A DNA stretch of 64,000 bases, from assembly GCA_963792175.1 (NCBI GenBank), contig CAWBVG010000024.1, positions 62,001 to 126,000 on the forward strand. Direction: 5' to 3'. A program made the translations under genes and the position numbers. This document shows, in pieces, positions 55,346-64,000 of the stretch (positions are counted from its first letter, which is position 1; every line of letters begins with the position of its first letter). The notes beneath the pieces are model-generated. The model was not told the origin of the DNA and ran no database searches. It saw only the letters and a program-made list of their open reading frames with translations. Source of the DNA: CAWBVG01 sp963792175 (GTDB lineage: Bacteria > Acidobacteriota > Vicinamibacteria > Vicinamibacterales > CAVVIG01).

Positions 55346-56636
55346 GTGTCGCGGCAGGCGCAGGACGAAGCCGTGCGCCTGCTCAGCGACTATGTGCGCA
55401 TCGATACATCGAACCCGCCGGGCGACACCCGAAAGGCGGCGGACTTCCTCGCCGCCGTCCTGGAGCGCGAGGGCATCCCGGTCACGCGGTACGAATCGGC
55501 ACCGGGGAAGGCGATTATCTACGCGCGTCTGAAAGCCACGGTGTCGCCGCCGGCCGGCAAGGCGATTCTGCTGATGCACCACATGGACGTGGTGCCGGCG
55601 GACCGATCGCAATGGAAGACCAATCCGTTCGAACCGACCATCCGGGGCAACGAACTGTGGGCCCGAGGCGCGATGGACATGAAGGGGCAGGGCGTCGCGC
55701 AGCTGCTTGCGTTCCTGCGCCTGAAGCGCGAACGGGTCCCGTTGACGCGCGACGTCATTCTGCTGGCCGAACCGGACGAGGAAGTGGGTGGCGCGCTCGG
55801 CGCGCGGTGGATGATCGCGAATCACTATGCCGAGCTGGACCCGGAGTACGTCCTCGACGAAGGCGGCTTCGGCAGCCGCGATCTGTTTGCGCCCGGCAAG
55901 CTCGTCTACGGCATCTCGGTCGCCGAAAAGAAGATCGTCTGGCTGAAGCTCCGAGTGGAAGGCGTGGCGGGACATGGCAGCCAGCCGAACGATCAGAATC
56001 CCAACGATCGCCTTGTGCGGGCGCTGTCGAGGCTTCTCGGAGAGTCGAACGTCGCGCGGCCCGCCTTGCGACAGCCGGGCGAGCCGTCCGTGCTCGACGT
56101 GATGCAGGCGAAGGTCGGCACATTCGCCCAGAACAAGTTCACGAACGCCATCCAGCAGCTCGACCATCGCGCTGACCTGGTTCCGGTCGGGCGTCGGCGA
56201 TCCGCCGAAGATCAACGTCATCCCCTCGGTGGCCGAGGCCGGCCTCGACTGCCGGGTCCTGCCGGGCACGACCAAGGATCAGTGGATTGCCGAAGTGAAA
56301 CGACGCCTCGGCGATCCCGCCATCGCGGTCGAATTGATCAACGAATCGGACGACCCGGTCGTCACGTCCTCGGACGCGCCGCTCTTCCGCCATCTCGAAG
56401 CGGCCATCACACGCCGGCACAGCGACGCCATCGTCACGCCGATGCTGATTCCGTACGGCACCGACTCGAACGCGTTTCGGCCCAAGGGCGTCAAGAGCTT
56501 CGGCCTGTTCCCGGCCATCCTCTCGGGCGAGACCGTCGCGTCGATGCACGGCGACGCCGAGCGTGTGCCGCTCGACGGCGTCAGGGAAGCGGCCGAGATT
56601 CTGTTCGAGGCGCTGCGCGACACCCTGGCTCGCTGA
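55255..56636 (+). CDS. exported M20-family metallopeptidase (frameshifts)
   Basis: About 460 aa. The best start is GTG 55255, giving a signal peptide (RTLRRSLAFVACVASVSFVS). After a slip near 55358 the mature part begins QAQDEAVRLLSDYVRIDTSN. Di-zinc M20 motifs are present: LLMHHMDVVPAD (His, Asp), ARGAMDMKGQG (bridging Asp), ILLAEPDEEVGG (catalytic Glu-Glu) and, after a second slip near 56165, SDAPLFRHLEAAIT and PYGTDSNAFRPKGVKSFG. It likely removes amino acids from peptides or acylated amino acids outside the cytoplasm. An alternative start at 55295 gives an odd Cys/Pro/Leu-rich leader and is less likely. Confidence 0.83.
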
Positions 56637-56726
56637 CACCGCCGTCGCTAAGCCTTCGAGCCCATCTCCACCAACCGTCCGGCCCCTCCATCGTCTAACC
56701 TGACTACGTCGAGGCTCGATGCATTT

Positions 56727-57089
56727 ATGGACGATGTACTGGGCTACCTGCCGCTGTCACCCCAGCAGTTCCAGATCCTGCTGGCGCTCAGCGATGGCGA
56801 TCGCCACGGTTACGGAATCATTCTCGAGATCGCCGAGCGCACGGCGGGCTCGGTCCGGCTCGGCACCGGCACGCTCTACACCGCGCTGGCCGGCCTGGTC
56901 GACAGGGCCCTGATCGTCGAACCGCGGCACCGCCCGGCCGGCGACGAACGGCGCCGCTACTACCGCCTCACAACGCTCGGACGAGCGGTGCTGGAAGCCG
57001 AAACCGCACGGCTCGACGCGCTCGTCAAACAGGCCCGGCGCAAAGGCGTGACGGCGCTCGGGCGGCCGGCGTGGTCGCGGCCGAAATGA
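56727..57089 (+). CDS. PadR-family transcriptional regulator
   Basis: A 120-aa PadR winged-helix repressor. It has LPLSPQQFQILLALSDGDRH, GYGIILEIAERTAGSVRLG, TGTLYTALAGLVDRALI and the wing RRRYYRLTTLGRAVLEAE. The stop overlaps the start of the ADOP gene (57086), the standard PadR-ADOP pairing in Acidobacteria, so it very likely controls that permease. The effector is unknown. Intact. Confidence 0.9.
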   Translation: MDDVLGYLPLSPQQFQILLALSDGDRHGYGIILEIAERTAGSVRLGTGTLYTALAGLVDRALIVEPRHRPAGDERRRYYRLTTLGRAVLEAETARLDALVKQARRKGVTALGRPAWSRPK

Positions 57090-59729
57090 GCCGGGCGTTC
57101 GACGTGGCCGGACGTCTCTACGGGATCGCGCTCCGGCTGCTGCCGCGCGAGCTGCGCGATCGCTATGGCGACGACATGCGGCAGACGTTCGCGGATCGCG
57201 CCGCAGGCCGCCGCGGGCTCGGCGTCGGCATGCTGTTCGTCGAAGAGTTCGTCGACCTGGTCCGAGCGCGGCGCCGTCCGGTACCGCGGAGCAAGCAGAG
57301 GAGACATCCCGTGGGATCGCTGACACACGACATCCGGTTCGCGCTGCGGTTGCTGTATCGCCAGCCGTCATTCACCATCGTCGCGATCGTCACGCTCGCG
57401 CTCGGCATCGGCGCCACGACCGCCGTCTTCACGGTCGTCAACGGCGTCCTGCTCCGGCCGCTGCCCTACCGGGAACCCGATCGGCTCGTGCAGCTGTTCC
57501 ACGGCCGCAACGGCCGTCTGTCGATGACCTACTCGCCGCCGAACTATCGCGACGTCACGGCCGGAAGCGGCGTGTTCTCCGGTGCAACGGCAATGACCCC
57601 GTCGTCGGCGAATCTCATCGGCAACGGCGATCCCCAGCAGCTGGACGGCGCGAATGTCACGACGTCGTTCTTCACCGTCCTCGGCGCCACGCCGCAACGC
57701 GGCCGCGCATTCGTGGATGCTGATGGCATCGAGGGCGCGCCGGCGGTGGTCGTCGTCAGCGACGGGCTCTGGCGCCGCCAGTTCGGCGCCCGCTCGGACA
57801 TCGTCGGCTCGACGCTGCGGCTCGATGGCAAGCCGTTCACGGTGATTGGCGTCGCGCCGCCCGATCTGACGATTCCAGCCGGCGCCGAGTACTGGCGGCC
57901 GCTGATTTTCTCGAGCGACAACCTGAGCGACAAGCAGCGCGGCGCCCAATGGGTGGGCGTCATCGCGCGCCTGAAACCTGACGTGACGCTCGAACAGACC
58001 AACGGTGCGATGGCGATCGTCGCCCGGCGTCTGTCGGAGCAGTATCCCAATACGAACAAGGACCGCGTCATGACCGCGATGCGGCTGCACGATCGCATCG
58101 TGCGCGGCATCCGTCCGGCGCTGCATGATCCTGCTGGGCGCCGTCACGCTGGTGCTGCTCGTCGCCTGCGTCAACGTGGCCAATCTGCTGCTGGCCCGAG
58201 CGAACAGCCGCACGCGCGAAGTGGCCGTCCGCGCAGCCGTCGGCGCCGGACGGGCGCGTCTCATCCAGCAGTTTCTCGTCGAAAGCGTCGTGCTTGGCGC
58301 CGCCGGCGCCGCGGCGGGCCTTGCGGTCGCGTATTGGGCGATTCGTGCCCTCGTGGCACTGGGACCGTCGCGCATTCCACGGCTCGGGGAAGTCGGCGTC
58401 GACTGGCGGGTCCTCATGTTCGTGGTCACGGTGGCGGTGGCCACGAGCGTCGTCTTCGGGCTGGTGCCGGCGCTCGCGACGACGGGCCGCTCGTTCGCGC
58501 GGCTCATCTCGACTGCCGGACGCGGTCTCGTCGGAGAGGCGGGAACGCGCCTCCGCAGGACGCTGGTCGTCGCCGAAATGGCGCTGGCGGTGGTCCTGCT
58601 GGTCGCTGCCGGCCTGCTGATGCGCAGCTATCAGCGGATCAGTCACGTCGATCCGGGGTTCTCCCCGGATCGCGTGCTGACGTTCGCGATCGGGCTTCCG
58701 GAATCGAAGTACTCGACCAGCGCGGCGGCAGGCGGCTTCGTGCAGTCGTTCGTCGACAGCCTCGCGGCGCGCCCCGGCGTCGAGGCCGCGGCGGGGGTTT
58801 TCGGGCTGCCGCTCGACGACAACTTCAGCGCGAGCTCGAGCTTCACGCGGCCCGGCGAGGCCGATTCCGCCGACTCGCCGAGCGTCGGGATGCGCATCGT
58901 CACGCCCGGGTATTTCAAAGCGCTGCACATCCCGCTGCGCGCCGGCCGCCTGTTCGACGGACACGACGACGAGACGGGAGCCGAAGTGGTGGTGATCAAC
59001 GAAGAGGCTGCCCGCCGCTACTGGCCCGGGATGAATCCAATCGGACAGCAGCTGCACCTCGGTGTACGGCTGGCCGAGGCGCGCAGCGGACAGAAGACCA
59101 TCGTGGGCGTCGTCGGCGATGTCAAATGGAACGGTCTCGACGCCACGCCGCCGCCGGAGGTGTATCTCCCGCACAGGCAGCATCCGGTGGACTCGCTGAC
59201 CATCGTCGTGCGGACTGCGGGCGAGCCGGCCGCGTTCGTTCCGGTCGCCCGTGCGGATCTGGCGGCTCTCGATCGCGAACTTCCCATCTCGGCCGTTCGC
59301 ACGATGGACGAAGTCGTCGGCCGATCGATCGTCGAACGGCGATTCATGATGGTGCTGCTCGGAGCCTTTGCCGCGGTCGCCATCCTGCTCGCCGCCATCG
59401 GCGTCTACGGCGTGCTGGCGTACATCGTGAGCCAGCGGACGCAGGAGATCGGCGTGCGGCTCGCCATCGGCGCGTCGCCCGCCGATGTGGTGCGCCTGTT
59501 CTTGCGCGAAGGCGTGGCGCTCGCCGCGGCGGGGCTGCTGCTCGGCGTCGTGAGCGCACTGGCGGCGGGGCGCGTGCTGGCGTCGCTGCTGTTCGGCGTC
59601 ACGACCACCGATCCGCTTACCTTCGTCGGCGTCACGCTGGCGCTCGGCATCGCGGCGCTGTGCGCGAGCTACCTTCCGGCGCGGCGCGCGGCAGCGGTCG
59701 ATCCGATGACCGCGCTCCGGACGGACTAA
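57086..59729 (+). CDS. ADOP-type permease with N-terminal prefix domain (frameshift)
   Basis: About 880 aa. The first 75 residues (YGIALRLLPRELRDRYGDDM ... VEEFVDLVRARRRP) are the prefix domain found in ADOPs paired with PadR. Then comes the first FtsX/MacB unit (FALRLLYRQPSFTIVAIVTL, LRPLPYREPDRLVQLFHG). After an extra base near 58125 the frame continues ILLGAVTLVLLVACVNVANL, the second unit (LRRTLVVAEMALAVVLLVAA), a second periplasmic domain, and the end LPARRAAAVDPMTALRTD. Compared with the ADOP at 12085 it adds the prefix domain. Probably acts in export or membrane mechanotransmission; cargo unknown. Confidence 0.88.
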
Positions 59730-59738
59730 AATCGAGAG

Positions 59739-61993
59739 GTGTATCGTCACGGGTTATCACGAAGACGCGAAGACTACGAAGGCCGCGAAGGATCTTTTTC
59801 GAAAGAACGTGCTCTGTCGGCTTCGTCGTCGCTGGTGCTGGCCGCGGCGTGCGGCCGAAGCCCGGCCGATCCGCCGGCGCGAGCGAAGCCGAACATCCTG
59901 CTCATCACGATCGACACGTTTCGCGCCGATCGGCTCGGAGCCGGCGTCGCACCGACGCTCGATCGGCTGGCAGCATCCTCGCTGCAATTCACGTCGGCGC
60001 GGACGGCCGTACCGCTGACGCTGCCGTCGCACACGACGATCCTCACCGGCCAGCTGCCGCCGGAGCACGGCGTGCGCGACAACGGCGTGGATCCGTCGGG
60101 CAATCCGGCGGACACGATCGGCCCGCCTGCTGAACGCGGCCGGCTATCAGACCGCTGCGTTCGTCGGCGCGTACGTCCTCGACCGGCGCTTCGGCCTCTC
60201 GCAGGGATTCGACACCTACGACGATCAGATTCCGCGGGATCCGAATGCCACCGAGCGTCTCGAAGCCGAGCGTCCCGCGTCAGCCGTCGTCGACCGCGCG
60301 CTCGCGTGGCTCGATCGACGCTCAGCTAGCCCCCAGCCCCCAGCCCCTAATCCCATCCCAATCCCTAATCACCTAATCCCTTCTTCCTTTGGATCCACCT
60401 CTACGATCCACATGCGCCCTACAACCCGCCGCCCGAATTCGTTCGCTCCACCGCGGGACGGACGGCGACGGTCGAAGAGCGTTACGACGGCGAGGTTCGG
60501 TATGCCGACGCGCAGATCGCGCGCGTCCTGGCGTGGCTCGATGCGCACGCGCTACGGGACCGGACGTTGGTGGTCGTCGCTGGCGATCACGGCGAAGGCC
60601 TGGGGGATCACGGCGAGCGGACTCACGGCATGCTGCTGTACGACTCGACGCTACGCGTGCCGTTGATCGTGTCCATGCCGGGCAGCGCTGCGGCCAGGCG
60701 CGACGACCCCGTGAGTCTCGCAGACATCGCGCCCACGGTCCTGCGCGCCGCCGGCATCGCGGTGCCGGCAGCGATGAAGGGGCGGGACCTGCTGGGCGGG
60801 ATGCAGGCAGGATGGGCGGGACGGGCAGGAACGGCGGTGTGGCGGCGAGTGCCGAGCTGTACTCTGAGACGGAGTATCCGCGCGTCGCCGGCTGGAGTCC
60901 GCTGCATGCGTTGACCGACGGCCGTTGGATGGGGATCACCGGCGCGGGAGCCACGGCGCTGTACGACCTGCAAAACGATCCGAAGGAGGAGCGGGACGTC
61001 TCGGCCGCGCAGCCGTCGGTCACCGCGGCGCTGGCCGCGCGCATCGACGCCATCCGGCGGCGCGCCGCCAAGCCGGCGGGCCGCGCGATATCGTCCGACG
61101 CCGCGCAGCGGCTGCGTTCGCTGGGCTACGTCGCCAGCTCGGGCCAGTCGTCGCCTGGAGACGGTGGACCGCATCCGGCCGCGAAGATCGATGCGTGGAA
61201 TCAGTTCGAGGCAGCGCTCGCGGCGCTCAATTCGGGTCAGGTCGCAGCGGCCGCGACCGCCTTGTCGAAGCTGGCCGCCACCAATCCGGATTCGCCGGTC
61301 TTTCAAACGACCTACGCACGCGCGCTCGGGGAAAGCGGCCAGTCGGCGCGCGCGCTCGAGGTCTACCGTGGCGCGGCGCAGCGCTGGCCGACCGACGCGC
61401 TGCTCCTGCACGACCTCGCGGTCGCCGCGCGAAATGCGGCGACCAAGATGTCGGGCCCGGCCGCCAGCGCGCTGATCGAAGAGGCGGTACGCGCGGATCG
61501 GGCCGCGCTGGTGCTCTCGCCCAACAGCGCGGTCGCGCACAACGGCCTGGGTCTGCTCGCGGTCGACCTGAACCGGCCGCAGGATGCCTTGAAGGAGTTC
61601 GAGCGCGCCGCCGCGATCGATCCGAACAACGCGTCGTACTCGACGAATCTCGGGAACGCGCGCCGCGTGGTCGGCGACGCGAGCGGCGCGGAACAGGCGT
61701 ACCGCCGCGCCCTCGAAGTGGACCCGCGCGCGGCTGACGCCGTCAACGGCCTCGGTGTTCTGCTGGTGGAGACCAAACGACCGGCGGAGGCGATCCCGCT
61801 GTTCGAGCGCGCCATCGCGGCCGCGCCCGATTTCCAGGAAGCGCGATTGAACCTCGGGATTGCCCTGCAGGAGAGCGGTCAGACCGCGCGCGCGGCCGAC
61901 ACCTACCGGCAGGTGCTGGCCGCGCCCGCCGCGCTACAAGCGCGAACGCGACGCGGCTGCGAAGCTGCTGGCGGCGATCGGAGCGCGCGATGA
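59739..61993 (+). CDS. sulfatase-TPR lipoprotein, first of a tandem pair (frameshifts, repeat inserts)
   Basis: About 750 aa. A lipobox-like LVLAAACGRSP is followed by a sulfatase/alkaline-phosphatase-fold domain: PNILLITIDTFRADRLGAG, VPLTLPSHTTILTGQLPPEH (the Ser sits where formylglycine or a nucleophile would be), FFLWIHLYDPHAPYNPP, VVVAGDHGEGLGDHGERTHG. The C-terminal half has TPR units (AHNGLGLLAVDLNRPQDALK, SYSTNLGNARRVVGDASGAE, AVNGLGVLLVETKRPAEAIP). The metal-site DHGE is intact. Slips occur near 60119, 60350, 60830 and 61930; two of them fall in repeat inserts. The real stop is near 61993, overlapping the next ATG. Substrate unknown. Confidence 0.8.
59758..59792. repeat. CGAAGAC-type repeat at the sulfatase start
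   Basis: CACGAAGACGCGAAGACTAC followed by GAAGGCCGCGAAGG: short CGAAG-based units between the ADOP stop and the first recognisable lipoprotein residues. It makes the start of the sulfatase uncertain. Confidence 0.5.
60322..60382. repeat. TAGCCCC/TAATCCC heptamer run inside the first sulfatase
   Basis: CTAGCCCCCAGCCCCCAGCC then units CCTAATCCC, ATCCCAATCCC, TAATCACCTAATCCC. It lies between the conserved segments DRALAWLDRR and FFLWIHLYDPHAPY, and the frame changes across it. Confidence 0.75.
60797..60840. repeat. GGGCAGGA repeat inside the first sulfatase
   Basis: GCGGGATGCAGGCAGGATGG followed by GCGGGACGGGCAGGA, just after the conserved MKGRDLLGG and before AELYSETEYPRVAGW. The frame changes across it. 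Same family as 1645 and 28064. Confidence 0.7.
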
Positions 61994-63973
61994 GCATCGC
62001 GTGGCTCGACGGCTCAAGGCTACGGCGTTCGGCAGATTCTTGCGGCATTCGCTCGTGCCTGTGTGCTTGCGCCTTGTCGCGTGGCGGCGTTGCAGGCTCC
62101 GGCGCCGACGCCAGCCTGGCGCTCGAAATCTGGTCCTCGTCACCATCGACACGCTGCGAGCCGATCACGTGGGCGCGTACGGATATGCCCGCTCGCAGGC
62201 GTCGTTCGTCGACGAGGTCGCGCGTTCGGGCGATTGCCTTCGAGCACGCGTACGCCGCCGCACCAATCACGCTGCCGTCGCACGCGACGCTGATGACGGG
62301 CCGGTATCCGCCCGGACACGGCGCGCGCGACAACGGCATGCAGGTCTCGAAAACGGTCCCGACCATGGCGACGGAATTGAAGGCGCACGGCTTCAGAACG
62401 GCGGCATTCGTCGCCGCGTTTCCGCTCGATCACCAGTTCGGTCTCGACCGCGGCTTCGACGTGTACAGCGACCGCCTCCCGCGCGGTCCCGACGGCAAGC
62501 CGTCGAACGAACGCCCGGCGTCGCAAGTCGTCGACGAAGCGATTGCGTGGCTGCGCAGCTGGCGCCCACTGCCCCTGCAGCCCCCGACCGCAGCCCCCTG
62601 CCAGCTAGCCCCAGCCCCCAGCCCCCAGCCCCGACAGGTTCTTCCTGTGGGTCCACGTCTTCGAGCCGCACGCGCCCTATGGCGACGCGTCGGATCGCCG
62701 ACCGGTGCTCGATCGGTACGATCAGGAAATCGGCGTCGCCAATCGCGAGCTGATGCGGCTGCTCGGGGCAATCGACGCCAGGGATACGCTCGTGATCGTC
62801 GCGGGCGACCACGGCGAGGCCTTCGGCGAGCACGGCGAGTTCAGCCACAGCATCTTCATCTACGACACCACGCTGCGGGTGCCGCTCGCGATGCGCGGCC
62901 CCGGCATCAGCTCTGGTGAGCCGACGACGAATCGCGAACGACGAACCGCGAACGCCATGGTCACCGGTCCTGTGACCCTGGCCGACGTAGCGCCGACCGC
63001 GATGCGGCTGCTTGGATTCACGATGCCGGACGCCGACGGAATCGATCTCTCGCCGGCTCTCGCCGGCCGAGCGCTGCCGCGGCGCGAGCTCTACGCCGAG
63101 TCGTTCGCCCCGCTGCATGGAGTTTGGCTGGGCGCCGCTGCGCGCGATCCGATCGGGACCGTGGAAGTTCATCGCGGCCCCGAAACCAGAGCTCTTCGAC
63201 ATCGACCACGACGCCTCCGAGCAGACCAATGTCGCGAACTCACAAACGACCGTGGCTCGCGAGCTCGATGCGCGCGCGAACCGGTATTCGCCGCCGCGAT
63301 TGCCGGCGACGCCTGTCGATCGACGCCAGCGGACGGGAGCGGTTGCGCGCCCTGGGCTATGCCATGGGTTCGAGACTCGATCACGAGCCCGGGGGCGTCG
63401 ATCCGAAGGACCGGCTCGACGTCGCGGCCCGAATCGCCCAGGTGACCTCGGGGGAACTGTCAGGTCCGGCGCTCAGGACGGCGCTGGAGCAGATTCTCGC
63501 CGTCGACGCAGCAAACGGCCAGGCGCACGTGCGTCTCGGTTTCGTCCTCGCAGAGTCAGGTGACTGCCCGCGTGCGGAACGGGAGTTCGCGGCGGCGATC
63601 AACGGCGGCTTGCCGACCGCGGACGCCCATATCGGACTGGCCACCTGCCTCGGGCGGCGCAACGACCTGGCCGGCGCCGAGCGGACGCTCAACGAGGCCC
63701 GAAAGCGCGAACCGGACAATCCGGTCGTGACCGCGAACCTCGGCATCCTCCAGGCCGCCCGGGGCAGCCTGCCTGAGGCCATCAAGACACTGCGAGACAG
63801 CTCTCCAGGTCGATCCCAACCTTCACGAGGCTCGATTCAATCTCGCGCTTGCGTACGCCAAGGCCGGCCGAAGGGCCGAGGCCGCCTCGACCGCGCGGGA
63901 ACTGCTGGCTCGACTTCCGCCGGCCGCACCCCAACGGGCCGAAGTCGAGCGACTGCTGAAAGCGGTGGAATGA
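61990..63973 (+). CDS. sulfatase-TPR protein, second of the pair (frameshifts, repeat inserts)
   Basis: About 660 aa, a paralogue of the preceding gene. Its sulfatase part reads LVLVTIDTLRADHVGAYGYA, ITLPSHATLMTGRYPPGHGA, TAAFVAAFPLDHQFGLDRGF, FFLWVHVFEPHAPYGD and VIVAGDHGEAFGEHGEFSHS. The remainder has RERLRALGYAMG and TPR units (AHVRLGFVLAESGDCPRAER, ADAHIGLATCLGRRNDLAGA). Breaks lie near 62235, 62640, 63135, 63320 and 63800. The start is not sure: ATG 61990 overlaps the previous stop, but the first 50 residues are in doubtful frame. The stop TGA is at 63971. The pair share domain order and the site of a TAGCCCC repeat insert. Confidence 0.8.
62572..62641. repeat. TAGCCCC heptamer run inside the second sulfatase
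   Basis: CTAGCCCCAGCCCCCAGCCC and flanking CTGCAGCCCCCGACCGCAGC. It lies between DEAIAWLRSWR and FFLWVHVFEPHAPY, the same position as the insert in the first sulfatase (60322). The frame changes across it. Confidence 0.75.
62917..62958. repeat. GAACGAC/GAACCGC heptamer run in frame in the second sulfatase
   Basis: GAATCGC-GAACGAC-GAACCGC-GAACGCC, 7-bp units read as TTNRERRTAN between MRGPGISSG and MVTGPVTLADVAPTAM. The reading frame is kept, so it adds a loop of about 13 residues. Confidence 0.65.
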
Positions 63974-64000
63974 CGAGCTGACGGTGTCCGTTTTCGTCCA

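Noticed and set aside
2643..63973. Programmed frameshifting as the reason for the many broken genes
   Set aside because: No common slippery heptamer or downstream structure is shared; positions within homologous genes vary; most shifts are one extra G or C.
59739..63973. Single giant sulfatase gene covering both copies
   Set aside because: Each half has its own full set of sulfatase motifs and its own TPR tail, with a stop/start overlap near 61990.

Overview
The window is GC-rich and densely coded. I read it as a chromosomal segment of an acidobacterium, most likely of the Vicinamibacteria/subdivision 6 type. The inference rests on two 'acidobacterial duplicated orphan permease' (ADOP) genes, one with a PadR regulator; several acidobacterial VWFA-type secreted proteins; a TonB with a glycine/proline-rich linker; and sulfatase-TPR lipoproteins. 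No rRNA, tRNA, insertion sequence, phage or CRISPR array was found, and no gene-free stretch exceeds about 300 bp.

Layout. 0-2.5 kb: inositol-phosphate synthase (cut by the window edge), a methyltransferase and an SDR dehydrogenase. 2.6-5.5 kb: TonB, FxLYD and VWFA genes. 5.6-8.9 kb: ZIP metal transporter and MbfA ferritin-VIT1 iron exporter, then BON protein and hydrolase. 8.8-10.7 kb: coupled minus-strand acetyltransferase, esterase and VapBC toxin-antitoxin. 10.7-20.7 kb: cytosine-type permease, ADOP, ferredoxin, aconitase-like enzyme, ApaG, RecQ, IspG. 20.7-28 kb: quinone oxidoreductase, four-haem cytochrome c, UPF0182 membrane protein, glyoxalase-fold protein, double FKBP. 28-37.5 kb: DUF349/HEAT protein, a selenocysteine-type peroxiredoxin, SGNH lipoprotein, NUDIX, type III glutamine synthetase, double rhodanese, cysteine synthase. 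37.5-50.6 kb: topoisomerase A subunit, NYN-LOTUS protein, a three-gene secreted VWFA operon, topoisomerase B subunit. 50.7-64 kb: aminotransferase, M14 peptidase, short asparaginase, M20 peptidase, PadR-ADOP, two tandem sulfatase-TPR genes.

Three things cross gene boundaries. (1) The text carries about 45-50 one-base indels, mostly one extra base, in genes that should be intact (topoisomerases, IspG, glutamine synthetase). I treat these as sequence errors and annotate whole genes across them. (2) Many gene ends carry degenerate short tandem repeats, mostly with a 7- or 9-bp unit, that begin in the last codons and include the stop codon. The same unit families recur inside genes, including at the same place in both sulfatases and over signal peptides. 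(3) A family of palindromes flanked by GGGGTC...GACCCC occurs four times, once inside the permease gene.

The best single-gene finding is the peroxiredoxin at 30926-31492. An in-frame TGA stands at the peroxidatic cysteine, followed 16 nt later by a hairpin with a GGU loop, which fits a bacterial selenocysteine insertion element.
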